The notes under the pieces: model-generated | The model's input: only the letters and a program-made list of their open reading frames with translations | Told to the model about the DNA's origin: nothing | The model's database searches: none | Shown here: positions 35,610 through 45,500 of the stretch, piece after piece | Numbering within the stretch: position 1 is the stretch's first letter | How the letters are laid out: every line of letters begins with the position of its first letter | Made by a program: the position numbers and the translations under genes | Origin: Stenogyne calaminthoides | Taxonomy: Eukaryota > Streptophyta > Magnoliopsida > Lamiales > Lamiaceae | Reading direction: 5' to 3' | Assembly: GCA_037126765.1 (NCBI GenBank) | Contig: JBBCBC010000026.1 | Location: forward strand, 9,102,418-9,166,417 | DNA length: 64,000 bases

Positions 35610-36245
35610 TCTGTTTTTCAGGTGAAAGAAAAGGGCACTGAGCTGAATGAAAACAACATAACACTGATGAGTGGAAATGAATTGGCTCCTACTGTATGGT
35701 ATCCGGACAGTGGATGTTCAAGACATATGACAGGATATAAGCAACTAATCACTGACTATGTTGAACAAAAAGGCCCTCAAATCACATTTGGAGACAATTC
35801 CAAAGGACAAACTGAAGGATATGGAACTCTTGAAGTTGACTCTATTCATATCCATGGTGTTTCATGTGTGTCTGGTCTAAAGCATAACTTGCTTTCTATC
35901 AGTCAATTCTGTGATAAAGGATTCAGTGTTGAGTTCTCAAAGAACTTATGTTATGTGAAAGACAATACTTCACAGAAAATTTTACTGACTGGTATTAGAA
36001 AAGGAAATGTGTATCTTGCTGATTGGAGTTCAACTCCTAAAGATATATGTTTGGTTGCAAAAAGTTCCACTGATACCAGTTGGTTGTGGCACAAAAGAAT
36101 GAATCACTTAAACTTCAAAACCCTGAACAAACTTGCAAGATTAGCACTTGTAAGGGGGTTACCCAATGAAGTGTTCAAGAAAGATCATGTATGTGATGCT
36201 TGTCGAAAAGAAAACAAATCGAGAATCTTTCAAAAAGCAAAGTAG
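35610..36245 (+). pseudogene. SIRE-B protease and integrase N-terminal domain
   Basis: In frame with gag past its TGA: VKEKGTEL, then the protease active site WYPDSGCSRHMTG near 35697, GDNSKGQTEGYGTLEV, and the integrase zinc region SWLWHKRMNHLNFKTL near 36080 with HVCDAC. Open for 208 codons to a TAG at 36243. Unlike SIRE-A, the protease frame has no internal stop. The last 15 codons are already altered by the decay patch. Confidence 0.85.
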
Positions 36246-37200
36246 ATGTTTCTCTTGATAGAATATTACAACCTGTTACATATGGATCTCTTTGGTCCAA
36301 AGAACACTGTGAGCACTAATGGCGTAAAATACACACTTGTGGTAGTTGATGACTACTCTAGATATACATGGGTCATATTCTTACTCAAGAAGAAAGAGAC
36401 TCGAACAAAACTGCTGAACTCTTTGAAAAGGCTCAATCTTTGAAAAGAATCGATTGTGGTCAAAATTAGATCGGATAAAGGAACCGAGTTTATCAATCAT
36501 ATCATATCGATTATTGTGCGGCAAATGGAATAGCTCATGAAACATCACCGCAAGGACTCCTATGAGAATGGTGTTCTTTGAAAGAAGAAATAGGACTCGA
36601 AAAGAAGTTTCGCAAGGACAATGATTGTTGAAGTGATATTCCTAAGAGATTTTGGTTTGAAGCTATCAACACCAGTATGCTACTCTTAGAAACAGATCCA
36701 TCTTGACCAAGAACCAAGGAAAAACTCCATATGAGTTTGGGAATGAAAGGAAGCCTCTTGTTTCATTCTATATGTGTTTTTGGTTGCAAGTGTTTCATAC
36801 ACAATAATGGTAAAGATCGATTGAAAACTTTTGATATCAAAGTCGATGAAGGATATTCTTAGGATATTACGAAGTCGATAAAAACCTTCGAGTTTACAAG
36901 CTGTAGGACTCTTATTGTGGAAGAAACACCTCATGTTGTTTTTGATGAATCTACTTGTGTTCGGAAGAAAGCGGGAACATGACTCGGAGAACCGATCAAA
37001 AGAATCACCGGACTTAGCTTTGAAAAAGAATGATAAAACATCCTCTAACACGAAAAGAAGAAGAAGTCACCACTTTCTATGAATGGAGTGAATCGGACTC
37101 GAACAAAGAAGTTCGGGATGGAAAAACTTCGGGATGGTGAGACTCGGGATGGAAATTCTCCACTAAAGGAAAGCCAACCTGCTTGAAGGCGACCAATCTA
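36246..37200 (+). pseudogene. SIRE-B integrase core, heavily decayed patch
   Basis: HMDLFGP (first Asp) is visible near 36280 and DDYSRYTWVIFLL near 36345. Beyond about 36430 indels break all frames, although the nucleotide sequence still aligns with SIRE-A 23640-24420. Differences cluster where SIRE-A has CTGA or CAG; SIRE-B has CGA, TTTGA or CGG instead. The Asp and Glu of the rest of the triad cannot be read in one frame. Confidence 0.75.
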
Positions 37201-39034
37201 AACATACACTAGTTCAGACTCAGGTATGTAATGCCGATGAAGATGTGGTCACAGCTGAGGCAATCTCTGAATCTATCAACCAATGGGGAACAAATGTCTC
37301 TGACAATGTTCTGAATGGAATTTCCCCTGAGGAAGATGATTCTCTTTCTCCTTTTCTGTTGTTCCCTGAATTTAATGAACTACCTGAACCTAACATTTCT
37401 GATGTTGAGGATACTACTGAAGGGGGAACATCCAGGAGAAAATGGTTGGATAGTCATCCTACAAGTCAGATTGTGGGTGATCCATCAGATGGTGTCAAAA
37501 CAAGAAGGTTCCATGGAGAAAGTGCTTTGTTCTGCTGCTTCCTATCTGAAAAAAGAACCTACTGAGATTGAAGAAGCTCTACAAGATTCATTTTGGATTA
37601 CTGCTATGCAAGAAGAGCTGAATCAGTTCTCAAGGAATGAAGTTTGGGAGCTAGTGGATAGACCTAAGAGGCACAATGTGATTGGAACTAAGTGTGTGTT
37701 CAAGAATAAGAGAGATGAAAACAACAACATTGTGAGAAACAAGGCAATGCTAGTTGCACAAGGTTATTCCCAAGAAGGAGGCTTGGATTATGATGAAACT
37801 TTTGCACCTGTTGCAAGACTAGAAGCCATCAGATTGTTTCTTGCATATGCTGCCCACATGAAATTCACAGTCTATCAGATGGATGTGAAAAGTGCATTTC
37901 TGAATGGTGTGCTTAAGGAAGAGGTTTATGTGGAACAACCTCCTGGTTTCAGACAGAATGAGCAAGTTTACAGGCTCAGGAAAGCCTTGTATGGTCTTAA
38001 GCAAGCACCCCGAACATGGTATGATACCCTTTCTCAGTTTCTTACTGACCATGGTTTTATCAAAGGAACTGTTGATAGGACTCTGTTCAGGATAGAAGAT
38101 GGGAAAGACATCTTACTTGTTCAGATTTATGTAGATGACATCATATTTGGATCTCCAAATCATCAGCTGTGTGAAAAGTTTTCTACCCTGATGAAAGGAA
38201 AGTTTAAGATGTCAATGATGGGGGAGATGAATTTCTTTCTTGGACTTCAGGTGAAACAAACTAAGGAAGGAATTTTCATTAATCAAGCAAAATACACCAG
38301 AGATCTGATTGAAAAGTATGGTGTACAGAATTGCAATTCAGTAAGAATTCCTATGAATACTAACTACAAGATGGATCCTGATCCTGAAGGCAAATCAGTA
38401 AATCACACTGATTATAGAGGGATCATTGGATCACTGCTATATCTCACAGCAAGTAGGCCTGATATAACATTTGTTGTTGGAATATGTGCAAGATACCAAG
38501 CTAATCCTAAGGCTAGTCACATGGAGGCTGCCAAAAAGATTCTGAAATATCTTAAAGGCACTGTGAATAGAGGATTATGGTATCCAGCTGATGATAACCT
38601 TGAATTAACTGGTTATTCAGATGCTGATTATGGAGGATGTAGAATTGACAGGAAGTCTACCACAGAACTTTTAATTTCTTGGAAGTAAAAAGCCGATATC
38701 ATGGTTTTCAAAGAAACAAACCTCGATAGCAACCAAAGATTAAATTTGAGTACATGGTTCACGAGGAAGCTATTGTGCACAGATTCTTTGGCTCAGACAA
38801 CAATTGAGGGATTATAAGATTATAGCCAATGAAGTACCTATATTTTGTGATAATAATAGTGCAATTGCTATTACACAAAATCTGTATTACACACCCAGAT
38901 GTAAGCATGTTGATATCAGACATCACTTCATCAGAGATCATGTTGAGAAGAAAGACATCAGAATGGAGAAAATTCATACTGATAAACAGAGAGCTGATAT
39001 CTTGACTAAACCTTTGGCTGAATCAAGATTTTAG
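37201..39034 (+). pseudogene. SIRE-B reverse transcriptase and RNase H
   Basis: A linker (37245-37565) leads by a one-base shift into a long open RT frame ending at 38688. Motifs: AMQEELNQF near 37605, QGYSQEGGLDYDETFAPVAR, QMDVKSAFLNG near 37877, ALYGLKQAP near 37985, IYVDDIIFGS near 38128 and FLGLQVKQ. RNase H begins in frame (GYSDADYGG near 38612). It is broken near 38665-38790, where STTKAEY and its context are mutated, and resumes 38804-39034 with FCDNNSAI. The RT domain itself is uninterrupted, the best preserved in the window. Confidence 0.9.
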
Positions 39035-39695
39035 GAACTATCAGTTGAATTAGATATGTTGGATCCAGGTGAATAAAGCAAATCTAAAAAATTGAAGGTT
39101 TTCAGATGCATGAAGTTTTCTCAGGTTTTTACTGAAAAACTCAGGATAAAATTGAGAGTACTGAACACTGAGTCTTGGGAAACTTAGTTATCCTGAAGAT
39201 CAGTACTCAGTATTATACTTACATTTTATCAAGGTCAAAACTCAGTAAGACTGATGGAGAAAATTAGTCTGAAGAAGTATTGACTCATGCAACAAATTTA
39301 TTGTCTAACTGAATCTCAGTAATCATTAGCAATAAATGACAAAACACCTGAAGGAATAATTGGGCTGGACCTTTGAAATCCACGAGCAAAGTCAATGGTC
39401 TGCAGGAACAGTAATTAAATGCACTGTTCATTAATCACCAATAGGGATAAATTGGCGGCTTAGTATTTGCGAAATAGTCCTTTCATATACCCATTTTAGT
39501 CGGTTTTTTAATCTCAACCGCCGATTTCTTCATCTATGCGATTTTCCATAAATCAAAATCATATATCCATTGAAAAATTTCCTTCAAAGCCCTATTCCAA
39601 AAAGCCTTCATCTTCACAAACACTCTGCTTCGAAACATTCGATTGCCCAGAAATTTTAACCTATCTCAAAACTCTTCACCAAAAATTCTCCAAAA
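39035..39695 (+). other. Spacer between pol and the additional ORF in SIRE-B
   Basis: No sustained ORF. It has CTCAG/CTGA-rich stretches, then AT-rich sequence. Equivalent to 26272-26877 in SIRE-A, but aligns only in parts. Confidence 0.5.
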
Positions 39696-42600
39696 ATGAC
39701 ACTTTCTGTATACGACAAACTCGCCATTTCCAATAAACCTTGGTACGAATATGTCGTTTCCCTAGAAAGCTCGTCCAATGCAACTCATGAGGAAGAGGCG
39801 TTGCATATGATTCGTTTGGCAAAGCTTACAAGGCTGGTCGCGAATCAACCAGAGGCTGAATATGCGAAAGAGGTAATTGAGTTTATCTCTAATATGCAGT
39901 TAGATGATGAGAATTGCATAGAATCTCAGATTACAGTCTCGCATTTGGAGCATGGTTCAAAATATGTGGATTTTGTTAGGGAATTATATATTATTCCTAA
40001 GAATCTAAATGCCATATATGAGTTAAGTGATAGAGGTGAAGACCCTACGGTATACATGATGGGTAGGGAACAAGAATATCTGGATAAAATTACTGAGCAT
40101 CCAGTAAAGTTTGAAGCTACTCTGAATAAGAGGCATTTGAAGCCTAAATATCGAGTATTGTTGGATATTGTAAGCAAATGCATCATGAGTAGATCTGGTA
40201 GCTTTGAATAGATAAGCACGCCTAAGTTAAGGCTAATGGCGGCTATTGAAGATTCACCTTCCACGGCATTCAATTGGTTACAATATTTGATCAAAGTGGT
40301 GAGTGATCAAGCCAAACAAATTCAGAAGGTGAATGGCTCTGTAGTTGTCAAAGGAAAGATTCTACATGCAACCAAGATTGCATTTATCTTGGAAATGTGC
40401 AGAGAAGAGGAGGACATCTTTGCCAATTCCACTTCCTTTACAAATTCAAAAATCATGTTCAAACCACCAACAAAGAAGACTTTGAGAGGAAAGAAAGAGA
40501 AAAACTCTGAGTCACAGGAGGAGACTGCTGAAGAAGCCAGACAAGCCAAGGGGAAAGCCCTGGTGCAAGTTAAAAGAGAGAAGGGAGAAAAACTGAAGAA
40601 GAAAGCACTGGCTCCTAAGCACGGAAAGCTTCAATCCACTGCTGAGAAGGTGGTCAGTGAAACTGAAGAAATTCAACCTGAAGGCTAGCAAGGGTTGAAA
40701 TCTCCACTTCAGGTTCTTGCTCAGGTAGTAACAATTGCGCAGGAGCAAGAAACTGAGGAACAGGTTTTCTCTGAGGTACTCGAAACTTCTCTGAGCTCAG
40801 ATAAAATTTCTCAGGAAATCTTCAAGGGACCTCAGATCCCTACTGAAGAAAGACCAGTTCAGACTTCAGACCAATCTGAACCTAGGGAATTGCTGAACTT
40901 GGATGCGCTTCTAAATGAACCATTTCTTGATCCATCAGCACCAGAACTTGTACAATCCGAGCCAACTACTCCTGAGAGCCCAAAGTTGAAGAAGGGAGAG
41001 GCAGAAGAAACTAAATGGCGAAGCAAGGGGGAATAGTTCATCCTGGACAGATACCCTGAGCTTAATGCATATCCTGACCTTCAGGATCTCTTCTTCAGAC
41101 TCAGAACCACGGTCTACATCCTGAATCAGACTCTTCCGGAGATGCTGAATATAGCCTCCTTCAGAGGAGAAGATTGGTGGAATGCTGAGACTTCTGTTTT
41201 GACAGAGTTCTCTGGGTTCAGGAAGACCAAGCTCAGAATGAAAATTGCTGACTTTGATGAGCTAGTAAAGAGAAAGGTGGCTGAGAAAAGGAAAGCTGAT
41301 GTTGATGCCTCCAGTTCTATGAATCCAGAAGGAGATGAGGATCAAGATAAAGAGGGTGACAAACAAGATGATGTTGAAAAACAATCTGAGGGGGAGAAGG
41401 AACCTCAGACCGATGCTGAGAAAGAAAAAGTGACTGAAAGACAGATGGAGACTGAGGCTCAGTTGGAGCACCCAGCTCAGTTGGAAAAAGTTGTACAAAC
41501 TCCAGTGATTGATTTCAGTCCTATCCTGGAAAAATTGGAGAAGGTGGTGCCAATGGTGGAGACAGTGACTCAAATTGAAGAAACCTTGGCAAGTCAATCT
41601 CAAAAGCTGGAAAGTATGAGTTCATCTTCAGACATGCTGCAACTACAAACAACTCTTGCAGATAAAATGACTACTTTGGAAGGAAGGATTGATGTAGTCA
41701 AAACTGAGCTCAATGCAGAGATGGAGCAAAGGTATCAAACCAGAACTGCTTACCTTGAAGTTAAACTGATTGAGAAGAATGATCAGATAATCAAGACAGT
41801 TGTTGAGGAAATGGGCTCCCTGCTCATGACCAAGATGACAGACATGATGCATGAAGTGTTCTCAAAGCAGTTTGCTCCACTCGCAGATGAATTCTCAATG
41901 GCTAAGAATTACATGATGAGGTTAGAAGATGAGCATGATCATTTGGCAGGGGAAGTGCGAAGTATAAGCAAAGAGCAATACCATATGGATACTGCACTGA
42001 CTCAACTACTCCCAAGGTATGGTGCCAAAAAGGGGGAAGGGCCTGGTGGCAAATTAAGTGAGTTGTTGGCACAAACCTTGGAGAGAAAGGCTCAGAGAGA
42101 AGCTGAAAGAAAGAAAATTGTTGATGCCTTAAAAGAAGTTGAAGCCACTGAGAAGCTAAAATTCAGAGAACCTGAGAAACCTACCTTCACTCAGACAAAT
42201 GATCAAACCGTTCAGGAAGTAATTTCTGAGAAACTGAGTGATAGAAGGATGATTGAGACAAGCAAAGTCGGAGAAGATCAAGTCAGACCTGAAAAGAGAA
42301 AGGCTGTTGCATTTGTAGAGCAAGAAAAGAAGAAAAGAGTTAAAGCTTCTAAGCCCACTCAGAGGAAATTGATAATGGATTTTGAAGAATCTGAGGGAGA
42401 AGTTGAAAAAGAAGAAACTGAAATTCAGAAAGAAGTCTTCAATACCAAGAAAACTCTGAAAACCCTTCAAATCGAAAAAGAGAAGAAGACTGCTGTATCA
42501 AGTGTTCCTTTGATCAAGAAAAAAAAAAGAAGAGCAGAAAAGAAGAAGTGGTTTTAAAAAGTTTTTGAGCAAAAGGAGGGGTACTGCAAAAACTAAGAAA

Positions 42601-43023
42601 TGACCGCACATTGACAAGTGGATGCCTATTCCGTTCAATGATGCATGGGAAGAGATCAAGAGAACCTTCTGGTTCTATTATGAGATTCTGAGAGAATGGA
42701 GGGGGACCAGCTCAGATAAGAATGAAGCCTTCATTGAATACTTACTGACATTCTATCCTAAGTACCTGCAAAGTTGGATCAACTTGGCAGATGAAGGAAA
42801 TACTCAGATAGTAGCCTCTGGTCCATACACTTACCCAGCTCCTAGATTTGAGAATGGCTATGTGAATGAAACAGCCATTTCTCAGGAAATAGCTCAGTAT
42901 GCCATCCAGCTAGGCCTAACAGGAAACAACCCTAATATCATCAAGGCAAGGGATGAACTGAAGAAGAGATACTATGGGATGTTCAACCTGGAAGTGCCAG
43001 AGGATGAAGTGGAAGAAGACTGA
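39696..43023 (+). pseudogene. SIRE-B additional ORF after pol ('env-like' position)
   Basis: ATG at 39696. One frame runs to 42557 (about 950 codons), interrupted only by TAG at 40209, 40686 and 41034. A shift at a 10-A run near 42520 then leads to the C-terminal domain (42622-43023). Layout as in SIRE-A: an N-terminal globular region (LKPKYRVLLDIVSKCIM, LRLMAAIEDS), Lys/Glu-rich and acidic spacers, a long heptad-rich coiled coil (about 41490-42000), a basic tail (KPTQRKLIMDFEE), and a C-terminal domain with DKWMPIPFN and KKRYYGMFNLE. No transmembrane segment is apparent, so an envelope role is doubtful. Confidence 0.82.
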
Positions 43024-43270
43024 AGACTTTGTACTTCTGTTTTGTTTTTTGATTTTCATTGTAATCTGTAACTCTTATCTTACATCAATGAAAATTTTAT
43101 CTTTATGCTCAAAGATAATATCTCATTATCTTTTTACATGTCTTTTATGTTTGATATGCCTTATGTTTTGAAATTGTTGGGAGAATTACCATTTTGGATT
43201 GTAATAAAAAAACTGAAACTTGAGTATAGGTTAGGTTTTCTTAAATGTAACAAGATGATTTTGACATCAT

Positions 43271-43285
43271 CAAAAAGGGGAAAAT
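43271..43285 (+). other. SIRE-B polypurine tract
   Basis: CAAAAAGGGGAAAAT directly before TGTTGGGAGATG. It is preceded by a spacer (43024-43270) without an ORF. Confidence 0.88.
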
Positions 43286-43439
43286 TGTTGGGAGATGAAT
43301 TTAATAAAGAAAGTTTTGATTAGATCCCAAAAACCCTGAGTATGACATGTTCAGGATAATCTTGATAGACTGAGTCAGGTTTCAGTATAGATTGTTCAGG
43401 AAGTTGTCTGCACCATGTATAGTCAGCAGATATAGATCA

Positions 43440-43830
43440 GGTTAGACACTGAAGACTCGGTATGACACTGAAGACTCAGTAAGTCACTGAAGACTCAGTA
43501 TGACACCGAAGACTCAGTAAGTTGCTGAAGATACTGAAGACTCAGTAAGTAACTGAAGACACTGAAGACTCAGTAAGTAACTGAAGACACTGAAGACTCA
43601 GTAAGTTGCTGAAGACACTGAAGACTCAGTATGTCACTGAAGACACTAAAGACTCAGTATGTCACTGAAGACACTGAAGACTCAGTATGTAACTGAAGAC
43701 ACTGAAGACTCAGTATGTCACTAAAGACACTGAAGACTCAGAAGAAACTGAAGACCCAGTGGTTACTGAAGACTCAGAAGACACTGAAGACCCAGTAGTT
43801 ACTGAAGACTCAGTAAGATACTGAATACTC
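43440..43830 (+). repeat. Minisatellite CACTGAAGACTCAGTA(T/A)GT in the SIRE-B LTR
   Basis: The core CTGAAGACTCAGTA recurs more than ten times, often as an alternating ACTGAAGAC / ACTGAAGACTCAGTAAGT pair of about 29 bp. It lies in U3, upstream of the TATA box. SIRE-A has only a few diverged CCTGAAGA units at the same place, so the array expanded in this copy. Confidence 0.88.
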
Positions 43831-44289
43831 AGTATAAACTGAATGTTCATAGGCACTGAATAATATCTATCTGAAGAATACAAAACTGAGAAAAACACAA
43901 ATATTCAGAAAAGTAGATATTGCCCAAAACATTCATATGCAGACAAAATGAACTAAGTCTAAGTGTTGTTTAAGGTTGTCTCATTCAGAGAGATTGACCA
44001 AAAAAGAGCCGTTTTGTTTGTCTACATTCACTGAAGACAAGAACCAATCAGAGAAAGACAACACTGTACTTTACTGACACTGAAAGCGACAGGACCCTGA
44101 ATAATGTCAGTAGTACTATGTTCCAGACTGCAAAAATTGGTGATTGGCTACATGACTGCATATTTCCTAAAACATGCAAGGGAGTATTCAAACCCTAAAT
44201 ATAGCCGTTCATAAACACCATAAGAGAAAACTCATGAAGCTATCTCTTCCAACGGATAGTTTTTCAAGAGTGGCCTTGGTGAAGTTGCC

Positions 44290-44297
44290 TATAAATA
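44290..44297 (+). promoter_or_regulatory. TATA box of the SIRE-B 3' LTR
   Basis: TATAAATA about 1 kb into the LTR, equivalent to 31306-31313 in SIRE-A. Confidence 0.65.
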
Positions 44298-45355
44298 CTA
44301 GTGACCCTCTACATTGAAGGTTACGGGAAATTTCAAAGCAACTCAAGAGCTCATTCGTATTATTGCAAATTGAAGCACTCGAAAACCCTAGAATTTCCCA
44401 AGTGTTTCACATTGGAGAGAGCTCATTCACTAAGCCTAGATTGATAAGAAATATCCAAAGTTTAGTAAAGATATCCTAGCCTTGGCATTTGTTCTTATTG
44501 TAAAGGATATCTCATCCTAGTTGGAAACCAACCCAAAACCCAAACCCTTTGTTAAGGTAGTTTGTGTGTGTTTTGTTGGTGAGTTGGAGTTGTAAAGAGT
44601 TAGTAAGCTACAGTGAGTTAGCCAGAAAACTCTAGAGAAGAAGTTAGTAAGCTACTTGTGGTAGTCTGAACACTTGTGTGTGTTTGAGTTAGTAAGCTGC
44701 AGTGAGTCAGCCAGAAAACTAAAAGTAGAAAAGTGAGTAAGCTACAGTGAGTTAGCCAGAAAGCTTTAGGAAGTGGTTAAGGAATTTCTCTGAAGATCAG
44801 AGAGAGTGGACGTAGGAGCTTGAGTCTCTGAACCACTATAATTGCTGTGTTGTTTTGCTTTCTGTACTGCATTATTATATGTTGCATGTTTTTCACTGAA
44901 AGCATAGTTCACTGATATTCAGTTGGAACCAATTCACTGAACTTGCATCAATTTGATCACAACCTTAATCACTGTTTTATTGAAGGGAAGATTTTCAGCA
45001 AAGCTAAAACGAGTATAAACTTAGGGCCAACCATTCTGCACACTTGAGTAGCTAGAACAAATAGTTACCAAACTGAACTAACTCTACTGAGGGTTCAGTA
45101 AGATAATTATCTGATCCAAGTGCCTCAGGATCTCTGATAAACTCAGTCTCAGTTGGACTAATCTGAAGCTTTTGAAAGCAGCTCAGGATTATTTTCTCAG
45201 TAGACTTTGACTCAGGGCAATTCGTGCTTCTCAGGGCAAAATCATCAGGATAACCTGACCCATCTGACCTCAGTGAAAGAAAAGTTTTAAAAATTACTGA
45301 ACACGTGTATTCCCCCCCCATACACGTGTGAGACTCGTTAGCACCGGGACCAACA

Positions 45356-45500
45356 ATTAGTATCAGAGCATGAGTTCAAAAGATCACTTTTAATGTGATC
45401 ACCTGAACTGATCTTTTTAAACAAAAACTCGTTTCTTTAAAAATGCATATATTTTAATGTTTTGGCGTCATTATCAAAAAGGGGAAAATTGGTGAAATGC
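45356..45500 (+). other. PBS-like and PPT-like stub after the SIRE-B LTR
   Basis: TAGTATCAGAGC at 45358-45369 follows the LTR end and looks like a primer-binding site with one change. About 90 bp later TTTTGGCGTCATTATC and AAAAAGGGGAAAATTG (to 45491) resemble a SIRE PPT region, but no TGTTGGG LTR start follows. This could be the collapsed interior of a further SIRE-type copy. Confidence 0.45.

Larger units (their letters stand above)
33171..45355 (+). mobile_element. SIRE-B: second SIRE-type copia element, 5' LTR and PBS missing
   Basis: The interior runs from 33171 (about 45 bp into the leader relative to SIRE-A) to 43285, followed by a 3' LTR at 43286-45355. Gag, protease, integrase, RT, RNase H and the additional ORF are collinear with SIRE-A. 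The left junction is directly with a B LTR half, so the 5' LTR was lost in the event that made this boundary. Parts are very close to SIRE-A (RT, RNase H), while two patches and the additional ORF are far more diverged. Confidence 0.85.
43286..45355 (+). repeat. SIRE-B 3' LTR
   Basis: 2070 bp, TGTTGGGAGATG to GGGACCAACA. It is longer than the SIRE-A LTR because of a CTGAAGACTCAGTA array at 43440-43830. TATA box at 44290-44297. R/U5 tandem repeats at about 44600-44770 and the C-run near 45311-45319 match SIRE-A. Confidence 0.88.

Noticed and set aside
43440..43830. CRISPR-like regular array
   Set aside because: Units are contiguous minisatellite repeats with no unique spacers, in a plant LTR, with no cas genes.
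30668..45355. SIRE-A and SIRE-B as a tandem pair sharing the LTR at 30668-32278
   Set aside because: The tail of that LTR is found at 63485 with a target duplication, and B LTR halves flank SIRE-B. SIRE-B is therefore nested inside the B array, not tandem with SIRE-A.
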